Of a stretch of 64,000 nt of DNA, positions 53,141 to 62,325 are shown piece after piece. The position numbers and the translations under genes are program-made. The notes beneath the pieces are model-generated. The model saw only the letters and a list, made by a program, of their open reading frames with translations. It did no database searches and was not told the DNA's origin. Location: assembly GCA_045643825.1 (NCBI GenBank), contig JAZRFV010000086.1, forward strand, positions 62,001-126,000. Direction: 5' to 3'. Position 1 is the first letter of the stretch; each line of letters starts with the position of its first letter. The stretch comes from Scatosoma sp045643825 (GTDB taxonomy: Bacteria > Bacillota > Clostridia > Christensenellales > Borkfalkiaceae).

Positions 53141-53968
53141 ATGTTAGTAAATTTTCAAACGATTTTGAAGGATGCAGATGAAAAAGGGTATGCAGTACCC
53201 GCATTCAACGTGTACAATATGGAAACGGTCATGGGTGTTATTCAGGCGGCAGAAGAACAACGTGCACCTGTAATTATTCAGTTCTATTCCCGTTTGGCAA
53301 CGACGGGCTTTGTGGATTATCTTGCGCCCATCATTTTAAAGGCAGCGGAAAAGGCAACCGTTCCCGTATGTATCCATTTGGATCACGGCGCAGGCTTTGA
53401 ACCTGCGGCTATTGCACTTAAAAACGGTGCAACGGGTATTATGGTAGATTTCTCAAAGCTTGACATGGATGAAAATATTGCAAACACGAAAAAGGCGGTG
53501 GATATTTTATCCGTAATGAATATCGGTGTGGAAGGGGAAATCGGCCACATCGGTGCGGCTGCGGATGGCGTTCCCACCGATTACACCACGGTAGAAGAAG
53601 CGAAAAAATACGTGGAAGGTACGGGCGTAGCGGCTTTGGCGGTTGCTGTTGGTACGGCACATGGCAGATATAAGCAAGCACCCGTTTTGCAAATTGAACG
53701 CATCAAGGAAATTAAGGACGAGGTAAAAATTCCCCTCGTTTTACACGGTGGTAGCGGTGTGCCTGACGATCAAATTCAGTTGGCGGTTAAGGCAGGTATC
53801 CGTAAAATCAACTTTGGTACCGATCTTTGCTATTCCTTCTTAGACAGCGTGTTTGCTGTGGATAGAAAAATTTATGCGATTGACTTGTTCATGAAAGAAC
53901 CTATTGAAGCGGTAAAGAATTTTGCCATTTCGAAAATTCAGCTTCTTGGAGCGAATGATAGAGTATGA
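53141..53968 (+). CDS. Class II (zinc) fructose-bisphosphate/tagatose-bisphosphate aldolase family
   Basis: A 275-aa aldolase. VCIHLDHGAGFEPAAIAL has the catalytic Asp and first Zn His. VGTAHGRYKQAP and LVLHGGSGVPDDQI have the second and third His. INFGTDLCYSF is the phosphate site. The length is near that of GatY/KbaY/IolJ-like enzymes, which cleave a phosphorylated ketose to a three-carbon phosphate plus an aldehyde. It probably cuts the product of the PfkB or FGGY kinase. AGGAG precedes the ATG, three bases after the ETF stop. The next gene overlaps its last four bases. Confidence 0.9.
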   Translation: MLVNFQTILKDADEKGYAVPAFNVYNMETVMGVIQAAEEQRAPVIIQFYSRLATTGFVDYLAPIILKAAEKATVPVCIHLDHGAGFEPAAIALKNGATGIMVDFSKLDMDENIANTKKAVDILSVMNIGVEGEIGHIGAAADGVPTDYTTVEEAKKYVEGTGVAALAVAVGTAHGRYKQAPVLQIERIKEIKDEVKIPLVLHGGSGVPDDQIQLAVKAGIRKINFGTDLCYSFLDSVFAVDRKIYAIDLFMKEPIEAVKNFAISKIQLLGANDRV

Positions 53969-54849
53969 AAAAGGTCGTAGGGCTTGGTGCGTGCGTGCTG
54001 GATACGTTGATTTGCTGTGAAACGTACCCCACGGAGGATAAAAAACAAAAGGCGGAAAGCATTTTTCTTTCGGGGGGTGGCCCCGTTGGAAACGCCCTCG
54101 TGGTAATCCGTAAGCTTGGCGTGGACGCAGAGGTCGTTGGCGGCTTTGGCTCGGATAATGCTGGTAAATACCTTTTGGACGATTTCAAAAAGTACGGTGT
54201 AGGGGTGGAAAATGCAACGGTTTTGGAAGGTGCGACGTCCTTTACCTCGTATATCGTTTTGGCGAAGGATAAAGCCAGCCGTACCTGTGTGTTCGATCGT
54301 GGCGGTGTTACGGATAACCCTGACAACGTGCAGCTGTCTGCCATTGATACAGCGGATGTTTTGCACCTTGACGGTAATTATTTAGAATGTGCGATTACCG
54401 CGGCAAAATATGCCAAGTCGAAAGGGGTAAAGGTAAGTTTAGACGCAGGCGGTTTGTATGCGGGTATTGAACGTCTTTTGCCTTACGTGGATATTTTGAT
54501 CCCTTCGGCAGAATTTGCCCTTGGTTTGACAGGAAAAACCTCAATAGAGGCAGCCATGTACGAGTTGAATGAGAAATATACGCCTGAAATTTTGGTGGTT
54601 ACGGATGGTAGCAACGGCGGATATTACTGGGAAAACGGCAATGCGGTGCATTATGACAGCATCAAGGTAAAAGCCGTGGATACCAACGGTGCAGGGGATA
54701 CCTTCCACGGTGCGTTTATCGCGGCGTATTGCGAGGGGAAATCCACACAGGATTGTTGTGTGTTTGCAAGTAAGGTTGCCGCTTATAAATGTATGCATAC
54801 GGGCGCAAGAACGTACGCATTGAGTAAAGAAATTGCGGAAAAATTATGA
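53965..54849 (+). CDS. PfkB-family carbohydrate kinase
   Basis: A 294-aa ribokinase-like protein. The N-terminal SGGGPVGNALVVIRKLG is the substrate site, and VDTNGAGDTFHGAFIAAYC contains the anion hole and catalytic Asp (D-T-x-G-A-G-D). It phosphorylates a sugar or keto-sugar acid. In context it could be the equivalent of 5-dehydro-2-deoxygluconokinase (IolC) feeding the aldolase just upstream. The start overlaps the aldolase stop (ATGA), so they are coupled. It is the last gene of the tight 13-gene run. Confidence 0.9.
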   Translation: MKKVVGLGACVLDTLICCETYPTEDKKQKAESIFLSGGGPVGNALVVIRKLGVDAEVVGGFGSDNAGKYLLDDFKKYGVGVENATVLEGATSFTSYIVLAKDKASRTCVFDRGGVTDNPDNVQLSAIDTADVLHLDGNYLECAITAAKYAKSKGVKVSLDAGGLYAGIERLLPYVDILIPSAEFALGLTGKTSIEAAMYELNEKYTPEILVVTDGSNGGYYWENGNAVHYDSIKVKAVDTNGAGDTFHGAFIAAYCEGKSTQDCCVFASKVAAYKCMHTGARTYALSKEIAEKL

Positions 54850-54907
54850 GGTTGCAGAGACGCTTTTGGCGGTAAGATAGCGCTGCGGAAAGGAAAGGGC
54901 AAAAAGA

Positions 54908-55906
54908 ATGATTAGTTTTTTGGACGTTTTGATAACGGTTATATTTTTATTGCTTTTGGCTGTGCCGGGCTTTATCTTTGCGAAGACCAAAATGTTTCCC
55001 AAAACAGCCAGCGAAACCTTGTCGGTTATCGTGTTGTATGGCTGTCAACCGATTTTGATTTTTACAAGTTTCCAAGGCTGCGCATTCAGTTTCGATATTG
55101 CGGTAAATATGTTGCTCGTTGCAGGGATTGCGGTGGCGGCGCATTTGATGATGTTTTTGCTTGTCAAGGTGCTTTTCGCAAAATGGCAGGACGACGATAA
55201 GGTCAAGCTCGTCAAATATTTAAGCGTATTTTCCAACTGCGGCTTTATGGGCTTACCCTTCTTGCAGTCTTTGTTTACGAACAGCGCATTGCAAGCGGAG
55301 TTGGTTGTGTATTGCGCGGTGGTGCTTGCCGTATTCAACATTTTAAACTGGACGTTCGGCGTATATATAATCACGAAAGACAAAACCCAAATTACGACGA
55401 AGAAGGTTCTTTTAAACCCCGTTATTCTTGCGGTAATCGTCAGCCTTGCTTTATTCCTTGCTTTGCAAAAGCCGCTTGTGGATTTTACAACCGCAGGGAC
55501 GGTAGGGTATAAGCTTGTTACAAAGCTGATGTCCTCGTTGCAATTTTTATCGAATATGGTTACCCCGCTTTCGATGTTTGTGATCGGCATTCGCTTGGCG
55601 AATATCGAGTGGAAACAGCTGTTAACGGACAAGTGGGCATACATCGCTACGTCGGTAAAGCTGGTAGCCATGTCCTTGTTGACGATGTTTTTGGTGGCGT
55701 TTTTACCGATTGACAGCACGATAAAATACACGGTATTTTTCTTGCTTTCCATGCCTTGCGCAACGAGTGGGGCAATGATGGCTGTACAGTTTGGCAAGGA
55801 TAGTGATTTCGCATCGATCGGTGTGGTATTATCTACGATATGTTCGGTGGTAACGTTGCCCTTGATGTACTTGTTTATGAACACAGTTTTGGGCGTTGCA
55901 ATTTAA
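54908..55906 (+). CDS. AEC family transporter
   Basis: A 332-aa membrane protein with about ten hydrophobic helices in two halves, the auxin-efflux-carrier fold. IVLYGCQPILIFTSFQ, SVFSNCGFMGLPFLQSLF, NMVTPLSMFVIGIRLA and FLLSMPCATSGAMMAVQFGK correspond to the conserved crossing and N-x-G-F-x-G-L-P motifs. Bacterial AEC members export or import small organic acids. Its position after the sugar-acid operon suggests efflux of a product such as a carboxylate, which is inference. AAAGGAAAGG lies before the ATG. Confidence 0.9.
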   Translation: MISFLDVLITVIFLLLLAVPGFIFAKTKMFPKTASETLSVIVLYGCQPILIFTSFQGCAFSFDIAVNMLLVAGIAVAAHLMMFLLVKVLFAKWQDDDKVKLVKYLSVFSNCGFMGLPFLQSLFTNSALQAELVVYCAVVLAVFNILNWTFGVYIITKDKTQITTKKVLLNPVILAVIVSLALFLALQKPLVDFTTAGTVGYKLVTKLMSSLQFLSNMVTPLSMFVIGIRLANIEWKQLLTDKWAYIATSVKLVAMSLLTMFLVAFLPIDSTIKYTVFFLLSMPCATSGAMMAVQFGKDSDFASIGVVLSTICSVVTLPLMYLFMNTVLGVAI

Positions 55907-55924
55907 TGTATATGAGGTGAGAAA

Positions 55925-56596
55925 ATGGCGAAAAAATCAATCACGTTTAGCTTTGACGATGGGGTGAGAGAGGATCGCCCTTTGGTGGAGCTGTTTAATA
56001 AATACGGGATGAAATGCACCTTCAACCTGAACACGGGCCTGGCAAATGAAAAATGCCGTTGGGTGTATAAGGGTGTGGACGTTATCCACATGAATAAGGC
56101 GGATATGCTCGATTTGTACAAGGGGCACGAGGTGGCGGTACATACCTTGACGCATCCGTTTTTGGAAAAATTAGACGAAGAAAGAATTTATAAAGAGGTT
56201 TTCGAGGATAAACGCAATCTTGAAGATTGGTACGGGGAAGAAGTGGTCGGTATGGCGTATCCCTACGGAACGTACGATGATAGAGTGTTGGAAATTTTAA
56301 AGCGTTGCGGTATTCAATATGCGCGTACGACGAAAACGACGCCCGAGTTTACCCCGCAGAGCGATTTACTGCAATTCAAGACTTCGTGCTGTTTCACTAG
56401 CCCTGATTTGTATTCGATCATCGACCGTTTTGCGGAAAGTGAGAGTGATGAAAAGCAGGTGCTTTACATTTGGGGGCACAGCTATCAGCTTGGCGTGGAT
56501 ATGTCGTGGGAAGCCTTTGAAGAGGTTTGTAAAAAGCTGACGGCAATCGAAGGCGTAGTGTTTGAAACCAACAAGGATGCGCTGTTAAAAAATTGA
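55925..56596 (+). CDS. Polysaccharide deacetylase (NodB-like), first copy
   Basis: A 223-aa cytoplasmic NodB-fold protein. TFSFDDGVREDRPL supplies the metal Asp pair, EVAVHTLTHPFL the H-x3-H, and GMAYPYGTYDD the arginine/proline strand. It resembles a branch of carbohydrate esterase 4 relatives without signal peptides. Its close paralogue lies at 58783, and between them are a beta-helix protein and an MBL hydrolase. It would remove N- or O-acetyl groups from small glycans. GAGGTG precedes the ATG, 18 bases after the AEC gene. Confidence 0.87.
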   Translation: MAKKSITFSFDDGVREDRPLVELFNKYGMKCTFNLNTGLANEKCRWVYKGVDVIHMNKADMLDLYKGHEVAVHTLTHPFLEKLDEERIYKEVFEDKRNLEDWYGEEVVGMAYPYGTYDDRVLEILKRCGIQYARTTKTTPEFTPQSDLLQFKTSCCFTSPDLYSIIDRFAESESDEKQVLYIWGHSYQLGVDMSWEAFEEVCKKLTAIEGVVFETNKDALLKN

Positions 56597-56617
56597 CGAT
56601 AGACGGAGTAAAAAAGT

Positions 56618-57934
56618 ATGGACGTTATCTTACATGCCGTAGGTGAAAATTGTACGGCGACAATTCAAAAAGCGATTGACGATTGTTATTTGAGCGGCGG
56701 CGGTAAAATTGTTTTGGAAAAGGGTTTGTACGAAATCGGCAGTATTCGTTTGCGTTCAAACTGTACCCTTTATTTGAAAGAGGGGGTAACCTTGAAAGGC
56801 GTGCGTGAAACGTCGGCTTACAATATCTTGGACAACGACATGGTAGAGCCAGTCGCAGAGGAATACAAAACGGACGTTCTTTGGACGCCTCCGCACGTTA
56901 GAAAAACCTTTGACCACATGGCCAAGGCGGCAAGCTCTTGGAATAATGCTTTAATCCGTATTTTATGTGCACGTAACGTGGCGATTGTGGCAGAAAAAGG
57001 AGCGGTGATTGACGGCTCTGATCCGTATGATCCCGTAGGGGAGGAATATTACCGCGGCCCGCACGGAATTGCTTACCACCATTCTGAAAATATCCGTTTT
57101 GAGGGGTATTTAATTCGCAATACGGGCAATTGGGCACATATCGGGTATAAATCCCAAAACATTCGCTATAAAAACATCGTGGTGCAGGGTGGACATGATG
57201 GTATCCACAATTCCTCTTGCGATGATTACGTTATTGAGGATTGCGAGTTTTATACGGGCGACGATTGCGTTGCGGGGTTTGACAACTACAACGTAGTTGT
57301 AAGAAATTGTATATTAAATTCGGCGTGCAGCGGTATGCGTTTTGGCGGCGCGGACGTTTTGGTGGAAAATTGCCGTTTTTACGGCCCTGCACAGTATGTA
57401 TTCCGCGGAGCAATGCCCTTGGCGGATAAAATTGCAGGGAAACCTTCCCCTCGGGTGAACGGCGGTAAGATGTTGGCACTTTTCACCTATTATTCCGACT
57501 TTTCTTTGAACGTACGCCGATTGCCGAAAAATATCGTAATCCGCAATTGTACGGCGGAAAATTGCGCAAGATTTTTACATTTTGACTTCACGGGTACACA
57601 TACTTGGCAAAAGAATAAGCCCTTGACGGAGATTACCTTTGATAACATTCAGGCAAAAGGTATTTCCTTGCCGTTCAACGCATACGGCAGCGCGGAAAAT
57701 CCCTTGACGCTTCGTGTAAAAAATTGTGATATTCAGTATTCAGCGGCAACCGATTGTGCCATCCGTTCGGGCAACTTTGCCTTGATCGACGTGGAAAATA
57801 CTCGTTTTGAAAACGTGACGGATGCTCTTGTAAAAGGGTATGGTGGCGAAGGGGAAATCCGTGCGGAAGGGGTAAACGGTGTAACTCGTTTGCTCCATAA
57901 GGTGGATGAAAAATTCGTCAGCGATAACATTTAA
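56618..57934 (+). CDS. Parallel beta-helix protein, GH28-like
   Basis: A 438-aa right-handed beta-helix protein with no signal peptide. TIQKAIDDCYLSGGGKIVLE and LYEIGSIRLRSNCTLYLKEG are the GH28/pectate-lyase-3 N-terminal turn. The middle has YTGDDCVAGFDNYN (about 210-223), whose Asp pair matches GH28 acids, and SACSGMRFGGADV. The N-x-D motif seen in classical polygalacturonases is weak, so it may be a GH28-like hydrolase or a lyase. It could act on uronic acid- or rhamnose-containing oligomers, fitting the rhamnosidase and GH28-like gene earlier in the window. GGAG precedes the ATG. Confidence 0.75.
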   Translation: MDVILHAVGENCTATIQKAIDDCYLSGGGKIVLEKGLYEIGSIRLRSNCTLYLKEGVTLKGVRETSAYNILDNDMVEPVAEEYKTDVLWTPPHVRKTFDHMAKAASSWNNALIRILCARNVAIVAEKGAVIDGSDPYDPVGEEYYRGPHGIAYHHSENIRFEGYLIRNTGNWAHIGYKSQNIRYKNIVVQGGHDGIHNSSCDDYVIEDCEFYTGDDCVAGFDNYNVVVRNCILNSACSGMRFGGADVLVENCRFYGPAQYVFRGAMPLADKIAGKPSPRVNGGKMLALFTYYSDFSLNVRRLPKNIVIRNCTAENCARFLHFDFTGTHTWQKNKPLTEITFDNIQAKGISLPFNAYGSAENPLTLRVKNCDIQYSAATDCAIRSGNFALIDVENTRFENVTDALVKGYGGEGEIRAEGVNGVTRLLHKVDEKFVSDNI

Positions 57935-57978
57935 TCGGTCTATTTTCGTAACAGATTTTTAGAGATAAGAGGTGTACT

Positions 57979-58779
57979 ATGGTACAAAAACAAGACTTGT
58001 TTCCTCCCGTAAATATGTTTGGGAATTTATACTTCGTAGGGACAAAGCCTGCATCGACGCACGTGGTGGATACGGGCGATGGTTTGATGGTGTTTGATAC
58101 GGGCTATCAACATTCCTTGTACGTAGTCATTGACAACATCTACCGTATGGGGTTAAAAGTAGCGGACATAAAGTACATTTTTTTGACTCACGGGCATATC
58201 GACCATCTTGGCGGGGCAAGGGCCTTGCGCGATTTGACAGGGGCAAAAATTGCCCTTGGGGAGGCGGATAGACAGTATGCCAACGGGGATTTGGATTTGA
58301 CCTATGCCAAAGAGCTGGGGATGACCTATAAGGAAACATTCGAGCCGGATATTTTATTGCACGACGGGGATGAAATCACCCTTGGCAACACGACGGTGCG
58401 TGCGGTGGCAACACCTGGGCATACCCCTGGTGCGATGTCCTTTTTCTTCGATGTAACGGACGGGAAGGATACTTTCCGTGCGGGGTTGCACGGCGGTATG
58501 GGGATTAATACCATGGCGAAAGCCTTTTTGGATAAGTACGGTCTGCCTTATTCGGTGCGGGAGGATTTCGTTAAAGCCATGCACCGCTTGAACGAGGAAA
58601 AGGTGGATATTTTCCTTGGTAATCACATGCAGCATAATAAGACGGAAAGCAAGGCAAAGCTGTTGCAGGAGGGCAATAAATACGCCTACGTTGACGAGAG
58701 CGAGTGGAAGCCCTATAACTTATGGTGTATTGATAACTTAAACGCGATGATTGCGCGTGAAAATACGGAAAACAAGTAA
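57979..58779 (+). CDS. MBL-fold metallo-hydrolase
   Basis: A 266-aa metallo-beta-lactamase-fold protein. FLTHGHIDHLGGARAL is the H-x-H-x-D-H metal motif, ATPGHTPGAMSFFFDV the next His, and FLGNHMQHN a C-terminal His. This is the glyoxalase-II-like group of hydrolases for thioesters, lactones or phosphodiesters. No specific substrate can be read. The gene sits between the beta-helix protein and the second deacetylase, 3 bases before the latter, so a lactone or ester made in the same pathway is likely. Confidence 0.85.
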   Translation: MVQKQDLFPPVNMFGNLYFVGTKPASTHVVDTGDGLMVFDTGYQHSLYVVIDNIYRMGLKVADIKYIFLTHGHIDHLGGARALRDLTGAKIALGEADRQYANGDLDLTYAKELGMTYKETFEPDILLHDGDEITLGNTTVRAVATPGHTPGAMSFFFDVTDGKDTFRAGLHGGMGINTMAKAFLDKYGLPYSVREDFVKAMHRLNEEKVDIFLGNHMQHNKTESKAKLLQEGNKYAYVDESEWKPYNLWCIDNLNAMIARENTENK

Positions 58780-58782
58780 ACG

Positions 58783-59502
58783 ATGATGAAGATAAACAAG
58801 TGTATAACGTTCAGCTTCGACGATGGGGTAAGGCAAGATAAACGTCTTGTCGAGCTTTTCAATAAGTACGGATTAAAGGGGACGTTTAACCTCAATTCTT
58901 CCTTTCTTGGTTTAAAAGGGGGCAGAGAGGTAAACGGGAAATTCCTGGATAATTCTAAGGTTTATCCCAGCGAAGTAAAAGAGATATATGTCGGGCACGA
59001 AGTGGCGGTGCATACCTTGACACACCCCAATTTGACGTGCGAGGACGAAGAAACGGTGATTTATCAGGTGGAAGAAGATAGAAAGCAGCTTTCCCGCTTG
59101 GTCGGTTACGAAGTAAAAGGCATGGCGTACCCCTGCGGTGGCGTAAATAACGACGATAGAACCGCGGCGATTTTGCAAAAAAGTACGGGGGTGGAATATG
59201 CCCGTACCATCAATTCGACGTTGTCCTTTCAGTTGCCGAAAAATCCTTATCGCTGGCATCCTACGGTGTATGCACGCGATTATAAAAACACGTTTGCGTT
59301 GGCGGAACAGTTTCTCGCCTTGGAAACGGAGGAGCCGCAAATCTTTTTCGTGTGGGGACATGCGCACGAGTTTGATATTTTGGACGATATGACGTGGGAA
59401 AACGTGGAAAAGCTGTGCCAAATGATTAGCGGTCGAAAGGACGTGCTTTACGCAACTAATCAAGAGGCTTTGGCTTGGATAAGAGGTACAAAAACTCTTT
59501 AA
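58783..59502 (+). CDS. Polysaccharide deacetylase (NodB-like), second copy
   Basis: A 239-aa paralogue of the product at 55925. TFSFDDGVRQDKRLVELFNK and HEVAVHTLTHPNL are almost the same, and GMAYPCGGVNNDD follows. It has an extra short insert (LKGGREVNGKFLDNSKVYPS) after the first motif and a longer C-terminus (QIFFVWGHAHEFD). Two versions in one operon suggest two acetyl positions or two sugars. It starts at the first of two adjacent ATGs; the ribosome site is weak, so it may rely on coupling to the MBL gene three bases upstream. Confidence 0.87.
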   Translation: MMKINKCITFSFDDGVRQDKRLVELFNKYGLKGTFNLNSSFLGLKGGREVNGKFLDNSKVYPSEVKEIYVGHEVAVHTLTHPNLTCEDEETVIYQVEEDRKQLSRLVGYEVKGMAYPCGGVNNDDRTAAILQKSTGVEYARTINSTLSFQLPKNPYRWHPTVYARDYKNTFALAEQFLALETEEPQIFFVWGHAHEFDILDDMTWENVEKLCQMISGRKDVLYATNQEALAWIRGTKTL

Positions 59503-59617
59503 AAAAGCTGGAATTTTGTCCAAGTGCAACATTTTTTATAATAATTGTATCGACTTTCACCGTTAAAATTATCCAAAATTGGGTTACTTTTTCAATATAA
59601 CATGTTCATAATTCGTA

Positions 59618-59647
59618 TTGTCTTGAAAGAAGTAATTATGTTATAAT
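59618..59647 (+). promoter_or_regulatory. Promoter for the GH2 beta-galactosidase
   Basis: TTGTCT (59618-59623), an 18-base spacer and an extended -10, TGTTATAAT (TATAAT 59642-59647). The 120 bases before it are A/T-rich, with no gene or clear terminator. A small hairpin (GCTATC / GATAGC, 59668-59687) lies in the leader just before the AGGTGA ribosome site. Confidence 0.65.
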
Positions 59648-59699
59648 TATATTGCTAAAATTGTGGGGCTATCTCTTGGGGGATAGCAATAGGTGATTT

Positions 59700-62261
59700 A
59701 TGGTACATCAAAAAGAGTATGCAACGTTAAAAAGAATTGGGGTGGAAAGGCCGAGAAGTTACTACGTGCCCTTTGCACAAAACCAAAAATTTGCATATAA
59801 GCATAAAATTGTAGACAGAAAAGCAAGCGAACGGTTTATTTCCTTGGACGGCAAATGGCTGATTAAGGAGCATAAGGATATCGATTCCGTTTATTTGGAT
59901 GAAAAGCTGACGAAGAAAATCAACGTACCCTCGTGTGTACAGCTGATGGGGTATGATCAAATTCAATACATAAACGCAAGATATCCTTTCCCGTTTAGAC
60001 CGCCGTTTGTACCGAGTGAAAATCCTACATACCATTACCGTAAGAGCTTTGACATAAAGCCTGGCGAGTGGAAGTATTACTTAAATTTCGAAGGGGTTGA
60101 CAGTGCGTTTTATGTGTACGTAAACGGCACCTTTGTAGGGTACAGCCAAATTTCTCATTCGACCAGCGAGTTTGACGTAACACCGCACGTGAAAGAAGGC
60201 AAAAACACCTTGGACGTCGTTGTGTTAAAATGGTGTGCATCCTCCTATCTCGAATGTCAGGATAAATTCCGCTACACGGGTATTTTCCGTAGCGTATATT
60301 TGTTAAAACGCCCCAAGGAGCATATTTCCGATTTCAAAATTGAAACGGCAATAGAGGGGACGGACGGTGTGATTTCCGTTCGGAACGACAGCATGGTAGA
60401 TATCGTCGTTTCCTACAAAAAGGAAATGCAAACGGCAATGCCTGGGGAAACCGTTCGTTTCGTGATAAAAAATGCAACGCTTTGGACGGCGGAAAATCCC
60501 CACCTGTATGACGTCGTACTGTCAGCGAATGGGGAAAAGATTTTGCAACGTGTCGGCATCCGTACCTCTGCAATCGTGGATGGGGTTTACCAAATCAACG
60601 GCCAGCATATCAAACTGAAGGGTGTAAATTATCACGAAAGCAATCCCAAAACGGGTGCAACGGTAACGGTGGAAGATACGCTTCGCGACTTAAAACTGAT
60701 GAAATGGGCAAACGTGAACGCAATCCGTACCTCCCATTATCCCGACATGCCAGAATTTTATGACTTGTGTGACGTGTATGGCTTCTACGTAATGGACGAA
60801 GCGGACGTGGAAACGCATGGGGTAACGGCGTGTCAGGGCGGTTACAAATTCGACATTTGGCAGGATTTTGCAAACAACGGCATCTTTGATAAAGGGGTGA
60901 CGGATAGAGAAATTACCTTGTACGAACGGGATAAAAACCGCACCTGCGTTATGATTTGGTCGTTGGGAAATGAAAGCAGTTACGGTAAAATGTTTTACGA
61001 GGGTGCGGATTATTTGAAGGCCCATGACAGCCGTCCGATTCATTACGAAAATCTTTGCTCGATGGCAGATAAAAAAGACTATTACACGAAACGCATTGAT
61101 ATTGCCAGCCGTATGTATGCACCGCTTACCTTCTTCGAGGAATTCCTTGCGGATAAAAAGGAAAAGCGTCCTTATCTCTTGTGCGAATATTCCCATTCGA
61201 TGGGGAATAGCTGCGGTGATTTGCAGGATTACTGGGATATCATTCACACGAACGAGCGCTTTATGGGTGCCTTCGTTTGGGAGTGGTGCGACCATGCGAT
61301 AGAGACGAAAAAAGGCTTTTTGTATGGCGGTGATTTTGGGGAAACGGAACACGACGGCAATTTCTGCGTGGATGGTTTGGTTTCACCGGATAGAAAGATT
61401 AAGAGCAATCTGTACGAGGTGAAGGCGGTTTATGAAGACAAGCCTCGCCAGGATGCGGTTGAACCGCCGAAGGCATTGCCTCACGTACCCACGGACAAGC
61501 CGATTTCGTTCGAGCTGGACGATGCGGGACGACTTACCTCGCTGGGGCGTGTTCGTTTCAACTCTGCCATGGGTATCAACGTAGAGCGTGCCTATATCGA
61601 CAACGATCGTTTTTTAAATGCATGGCGCGGATACGAAAAATTAAAACAAACGACCTATGAAAAGGAAGTAAAGGGCAACACCGTAAGGTTTGTTGGCGGG
61701 ATGTTGAAAAACTGCCAAGCGCCGATTATGGAATACGAATTGACGTACACCTTCTTCAATAATGGTGTAGACGTGGCGCTTTCGTATAAGGTGGCGGATT
61801 TTGTTTCATATCTTCCCCGTATCGGTTTTGAATTTGCGATGCCCACATCGGCACAGGAGTTTGAATATACAGGGTACGGGCCGTATGAAAGCTATGTGGA
61901 TAAACATCGTGCAAGCGATTACGGAACGTATAAATCCACGGCGAAGAAAGAATATTTCCCTTGGATTAAACCGCAGGAAACGGGTAGCCATTACGGCACG
62001 ACGAAATTAAGCCTTGCAAACGGTATCACCGTAACGGCGGATAAAGCGCTTTCGTTTAGCGTATTGCCCTATTCGACGAGCCAAATCAAATCGGCTGCAC
62101 ACGACTTCGAGCTGCCGAAAATCGATGGCACCTACGTCAATATCGACCTTGCAATGAGCGGGATCGGTACGGCGTCTTGCGGGCCGGAATTAAAAGAGGA
62201 ATACCGCGCACCAAAAGAAGGGAAGATAACCTTCCGTTTGCAGATGGGTGCGAAGAAATAA
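59700..62261 (+). CDS. GH2 beta-galactosidase
   Basis: An 853-aa cytoplasmic GH2 enzyme. It has a jelly-roll (about 40-210), Ig-like domain, TIM barrel (about 295-590) and a C-terminal beta-galactosidase small-chain domain (about 605-850, DDAGRLTSLGRVRFNSAMG to GTASCGPELKEEY). The acid/base Glu425 is in IWSLGNESSYG and the nucleophile Glu496 in LLCEYSHSMGN. NAIRTSHYPDMPEFYDLCD is the classic GH2 signature 1. It splits terminal beta-galactosides, and some relatives prefer glucuronides or arabinosides. It is behind its own promoter, 64 bases before an AraC regulator that may control it. Confidence 0.92.
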   Translation: MVHQKEYATLKRIGVERPRSYYVPFAQNQKFAYKHKIVDRKASERFISLDGKWLIKEHKDIDSVYLDEKLTKKINVPSCVQLMGYDQIQYINARYPFPFRPPFVPSENPTYHYRKSFDIKPGEWKYYLNFEGVDSAFYVYVNGTFVGYSQISHSTSEFDVTPHVKEGKNTLDVVVLKWCASSYLECQDKFRYTGIFRSVYLLKRPKEHISDFKIETAIEGTDGVISVRNDSMVDIVVSYKKEMQTAMPGETVRFVIKNATLWTAENPHLYDVVLSANGEKILQRVGIRTSAIVDGVYQINGQHIKLKGVNYHESNPKTGATVTVEDTLRDLKLMKWANVNAIRTSHYPDMPEFYDLCDVYGFYVMDEADVETHGVTACQGGYKFDIWQDFANNGIFDKGVTDREITLYERDKNRTCVMIWSLGNESSYGKMFYEGADYLKAHDSRPIHYENLCSMADKKDYYTKRIDIASRMYAPLTFFEEFLADKKEKRPYLLCEYSHSMGNSCGDLQDYWDIIHTNERFMGAFVWEWCDHAIETKKGFLYGGDFGETEHDGNFCVDGLVSPDRKIKSNLYEVKAVYEDKPRQDAVEPPKALPHVPTDKPISFELDDAGRLTSLGRVRFNSAMGINVERAYIDNDRFLNAWRGYEKLKQTTYEKEVKGNTVRFVGGMLKNCQAPIMEYELTYTFFNNGVDVALSYKVADFVSYLPRIGFEFAMPTSAQEFEYTGYGPYESYVDKHRASDYGTYKSTAKKEYFPWIKPQETGSHYGTTKLSLANGITVTADKALSFSVLPYSTSQIKSAAHDFELPKIDGTYVNIDLAMSGIGTASCGPELKEEYRAPKEGKITFRLQMGAKK

Positions 62262-62325
62262 ACGCTTTTGTGAGGCGTAAGGTAGCGATTTTACACAAGA
62301 AAATATTTTCTAATAGGGAGTACGG

